Assembly (NCBI GenBank): GCA_948938605.1
Contig: CARAIG010000078.1
Coordinates: forward strand, 1-9,011
Length of the DNA stretch: 9,011 bases
Source of the DNA: an uncultured Eubacteriales bacterium
GTDB lineage: Bacteria > Bacillota > Clostridia > Christensenellales > CAG-314
Reading direction: 5' to 3'
Both the position numbers and the translations under genes were made by a program. Shown one piece after another: positions 6,878 to 9,011 of the stretch. Positions within the stretch are counted from its first letter, which is position 1, and each line of letters begins with the position of its first letter. Below the pieces are notes generated by a model. That model was given only the letters and a program-made list of their open reading frames with translations, had not been told where the DNA came from and did not search any database.

Positions 6878-8161
6878 ATGACACCTAAACAAATAGTCAA
6901 TGAACTTGACAGATATATAATAGGACAATTCCAAGCAAAAAAGGCAGTGGCAATTGCTTTGCGCAACAGATACCGTCGCAGCAAACTGTCGGTTGCCGAC
7001 CGCGAAGAAATTACCCCTAAAAATATAATTTTGAAAGGTCCGACTGGTGTCGGCAAAACGGAAATTGCCCGTCGGCTTGCTAAGTTGGTTAAAGCCCCGT
7101 TTTTGAAGGTTGAAGCAACAAAGTATACCGAAGTGGGTTATGTCGGACGCGACGTTGAAAGTATGATTCGCGACCTTGTAGAAGTGTCTATACGTTTAGT
7201 TAAAGACGAAAGATATAAGGAAGTTGAAGCGCGCGCATTTGATAAAGCGGTGGATCGCATTGCCGATTTGATGCTTAAACAATCGAGCGAACTTCCCGAA
7301 GGTATAACGAAAATTGACTTAAAAAACGAATTGTCGCAACATAATCTCGATCAGATGCAAGTGGAAATTGACGTTGCCGATATTCCTAAGCCTGTCGAAT
7401 TGCAACCCGGCGCGGGGGAAATAAACTTAGGAAGCATATTTGACGGTATTTTGCCTAAAAAGACAAAAAAGCGTACGGTATCTGTCGCCGAAGCGTTAAA
7501 AATATATTCCGCCGAGGAAAGCGAAAAACTGATCGACCTTGACAGCGTAGAAATCGAAGCTGTCCGCAGGGTGGAAAACGACGGCATTATTTTTATTGAC
7601 GAAATGGACAAGATAGCCGGCAAGTCGTCTAATAACGGACCTGACGTGTCGCGTGAAGGAGTGCAGCGCGACATATTGCCTATTGTTGAAGGCTGTACCG
7701 TAAATACCAAATACGGCAACGTAAAAACCGATTACATTTTGTTTATTGCAAGCGGCGCATTCCACGTCAGCAAGGTATCCGACCTTATACCCGAATTACA
7801 AGGCCGTTTCCCCGTTTTGGTGGAACTTGACAGCCTTGGAGTTAACGATTTTGTAAAAATTTTAACGGTTCCTGCAAATGCTATTACCGACCAATACAAA
7901 AAATTGCTTGCGGTTGATAATATCGATTTGCAGTTTACCGACGACGGCATACGCGAAATTGCTAACGTGGCGTTCGATCAAAACAATACGTTGGAAGATA
8001 TTGGCGCTCGCAGGCTTCAAAGCATAATGGAGCATATAGTCGAAGACATTTCATACGACATCGATGAAAACGGCGCAGCAAAGAAGATTGTTATTGATAA
8101 ATCATATGTAGAAAACAATTTCCGTACCGAATCGCGCAATCTTAAAAAATACGTGTTATAA
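6878..8161 (+). CDS. hslU: ATP-dependent protease ATPase subunit HslU (ClpY)
   Basis: HslU is the hexameric AAA+ unfoldase that feeds substrates into HslV. Walker A GPTGVGKT is at 54-61, the substrate-gripping pore loop GYVG at 87-90 followed by RDVES, and Walker B GIIFIDEMDKI at 236-246. SDLIPELQGRFP (301-312) holds the likely arginine finger Arg310, and the sensor-2 motif IGARRL is at 375-380. The variable I domain covers about 105-230. The C-terminus, NLKKYVL, ends in a hydrophobic residue, as needed for the tail that docks into HslV pockets. The length of 427 residues is a little below the 443 of E. coli, mostly in the I domain. It lies 2 bases after hslV, so the two subunits are surely co-translated. 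ClpX shares the AAA+ core but has an N-terminal zinc domain that is absent here. Confidence 0.97.
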   Translation: MTPKQIVNELDRYIIGQFQAKKAVAIALRNRYRRSKLSVADREEITPKNIILKGPTGVGKTEIARRLAKLVKAPFLKVEATKYTEVGYVGRDVESMIRDLVEVSIRLVKDERYKEVEARAFDKAVDRIADLMLKQSSELPEGITKIDLKNELSQHNLDQMQVEIDVADIPKPVELQPGAGEINLGSIFDGILPKKTKKRTVSVAEALKIYSAEESEKLIDLDSVEIEAVRRVENDGIIFIDEMDKIAGKSSNNGPDVSREGVQRDILPIVEGCTVNTKYGNVKTDYILFIASGAFHVSKVSDLIPELQGRFPVLVELDSLGVNDFVKILTVPANAITDQYKKLLAVDNIDLQFTDDGIREIANVAFDQNNTLEDIGARRLQSIMEHIVEDISYDIDENGAAKKIVIDKSYVENNFRTESRNLKKYVL

Positions 8162-8172
8162 CAGGAGTTAAA

Positions 8173-8646
8173 ATGACGGAGCGCGGTTTTATACTTAAAA
8201 ATAAAGGCAAGTATGCACAAGTTCGAATCGAACGTAACTCTGCTTGCGGTTCTTGCGGTAAATGCGGAATGACCGAAAAACAAAAACACGTCGATTTTTA
8301 CGTGGAAAATACTTTAAACGCAAAGGAAAACGACATTGTCGAGCTTGATATACCTGAGGCAAACTCTGCAAAACTTGCGTTCGTTGCATATATTTTGCCG
8401 TTGATTCCCGCACTTATACTTATGTTTGTGTCGGTAGGACTACATTGGGCGGATTGGTTGTCGGTACTGTTATTCTTTGCAGGATTGGCTGTCGGTTTTG
8501 CCGTCGTTGCTTTAATCGATAAATTTCATAAACGTAAATGGGCGTCAGCACCGACTATGAAAAGTATAGTTGTAATACCTAAACAAGAAATACTAAATAG
8601 CGAAAATAATAATAAAGGAGAACAACAAAATGAGCAAAATAAGTGA
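8173..8646 (+). CDS. RseC/MucC-family (SoxR-reducing system type) membrane protein
   Basis: The family resemblance comes from architecture. A short N-terminal domain bears a cysteine cluster, CGSCGKCG, with Cys25, Cys28 and Cys31 (CxxCxxC). Two hydrophobic segments follow, at about 68-90 and 95-115, then a basic cytoplasmic-type stretch (KFHKRK, 117-122). E. coli RseC has the same layout, with its own N-terminal cysteine cluster, and takes part in reducing SoxR and in modulating sigma-E signalling. Neither SoxR nor the Rsx/Rnf complex is visible here, so the function in this organism is unknown; a redox or iron-sulfur role is inferred from the cysteines. The ATG has AGGAG (8163-8167) 5 bases upstream. 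The last 20 or so residues (from about 138) are rich in Asn, Gln, Glu and Lys, and the DNA there doubles as the trxA ribosome site, so this tail may be functionless. The 157 residues are about the family length. Confidence 0.75.
   Translation: MTERGFILKNKGKYAQVRIERNSACGSCGKCGMTEKQKHVDFYVENTLNAKENDIVELDIPEANSAKLAFVAYILPLIPALILMFVSVGLHWADWLSVLLFFAGLAVGFAVVALIDKFHKRKWASAPTMKSIVVIPKQEILNSENNNKGEQQNEQNK
8614..8620 (+). promoter_or_regulatory. Ribosome binding site of trxA inside the preceding gene
   Basis: AAAGGAG lies 9 bases before the trxA ATG at 8630 and within the final codons of the RseC-like gene. It supports the 17-base overlapping start of trxA. Confidence 0.75.
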
Positions 8647-8941
8647 TGTTGCTAAAAACTTTGACGAATTTATTGCAAATGGCACCGTAGTGGTTGATTT
8701 TTGGGCGGTTTGGTGCGGTCCCTGCAAAATGCTTGCGCCGATTTTGGATGAAGTAGCAGATAAAATGAGCGCTGTGAAGTTTGGCAAAGTAGATGTCGAC
8801 AATGCGCCTGAACTTGCAAGAAAATTCCAAATTATGTCCATTCCCAACGTATGCATATTTAAGGACGGGGAATTAGTTGACCGCGTAATTGGCTTATGCG
8901 ACGAAAACGAATTGATTGCAACAATTGAAAAACACATTTAA
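8630..8941 (+). CDS. trxA: Thioredoxin
   Basis: This 103-residue protein is a single thioredoxin fold of standard length. It keeps proteins reduced in the cytoplasm by dithiol exchange and is itself reduced by thioredoxin reductase. The active site is WCGPC at 28-32 (Cys29 and Cys32), preceded by VVDFWAVW (21-28) with the buried Asp23. The cis-proline is Pro72 in SIPN (70-73), and FKDGE (77-81) closes the core. It has no signal peptide, so it is cytoplasmic. The residue after the cis-proline is Asn where many thioredoxins have Thr, and there is a third cysteine, Cys75, outside the active site. It overlaps the RseC-like gene by 17 bases, has its own ribosome site, and is the last gene before a strong terminator. 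The classical WCGPC motif argues for thioredoxin rather than glutaredoxin or a DsbA-type protein. Confidence 0.96.
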   Translation: MSKISDVAKNFDEFIANGTVVVDFWAVWCGPCKMLAPILDEVADKMSAVKFGKVDVDNAPELARKFQIMSIPNVCIFKDGELVDRVIGLCDENELIATIEKHI

Positions 8942-8959
8942 AAACAATATTTAAAGATT

Positions 8960-8999
8960 AAAGCAATACTTGCGTTTGTTGCGCAGGTATTGCTTTTTT
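8960..8999 (+). terminator. Rho-independent terminator ending the operon
   Basis: The left arm 8960-8974 (AAAGCAATACTTGCG) pairs with 8982-8996 (CGCAGGTATTGCTTT) over 15 bp with one G-T pair. The 7-base loop is TTTGTTG. A run of six T residues (8994-8999) follows, starting within the base of the stem. It begins 18 bases after the trxA stop. The T tail on the + strand makes it the terminator of the eight-gene unit. Confidence 0.9.
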
Positions 9000-9011
9000 A
9001 TTGCATAATAC

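Noticed and set aside
8593..8937. A 114-codon open frame on the minus strand opposite trxA, with a hydrophobic N- or C-terminal look.
   Set aside because: It is antisense to a complete thioredoxin and the 3' end of the RseC-like gene, has no plausible ribosome site or family resemblance, and is explained as a shadow of the coding strand.
9003..9011. CATAAT at the right edge as a possible -10 box of the next gene.
   Set aside because: No -35-like element sits at the correct distance; the upstream bases belong to the terminator stem, and the window ends too soon to judge.

Overview
The window is a compact housekeeping block of a low-to-moderate GC bacterium, most likely a Firmicute (Bacillota) of a clostridial or related uncultured lineage. 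Three things point there. Most start codons follow purine-rich Shine-Dalgarno sites of the AGGAG type. The order dprA-topA-trmFO-hslV-hslU is the one known from Bacillus and its relatives. HslV carries an N-terminal propeptide of the kind seen in Firmicutes and Thermotoga rather than the short Met-Thr-Thr start of Proteobacteria. The placement is inferred from gene order and protein character, not from a marker search.

Layout: positions 1-184 hold no gene. They contain an intrinsic terminator-like hairpin (26-57), probably ending an upstream gene outside the window, and then an AT-rich leader with a plausible sigma-A-type promoter (117-145). Eight genes follow, all on the + strand: comM/yifB (185-1711), dprA (1711-2805), topA (2802-5021), trmFO (5002-6312), hslV (6324-6875), hslU (6878-8161), an RseC-family membrane protein (8173-8646) and trxA (8630-8941). 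Every junction is either an overlap or a gap of at most 11 bases, so the set reads as one polycistronic unit. A strong intrinsic terminator (8960-8999) closes it. No intact gene is visible on the minus strand, and I see no RNA gene, mobile element or CRISPR array.

Functionally the unit joins DNA processing (ComM branch migration, DprA loading of RecA on incoming single strands, TopA relaxation of negative supercoils), tRNA T-loop methylation (TrmFO, folate- and FAD-dependent m5U54), ATP-dependent proteolysis (the HslUV two-ring protease) and a thiol-redox pair (RseC-like membrane protein plus thioredoxin). Compared with the well-known Bacillus cluster, xerC/codV is missing between trmFO and hslV, and codY is missing after hslU. 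The redox pair stands where codY would be.

I found no convincing new biological system. The points worth a second look are the RseC-TrxA appendage to hslUV, the missing xerC and codY, the near-identical tandem zinc-ribbon repeats in TopA, the long HslV propeptide, the translated overlap at the rseC-trxA junction, and a palindromic site in the leader.
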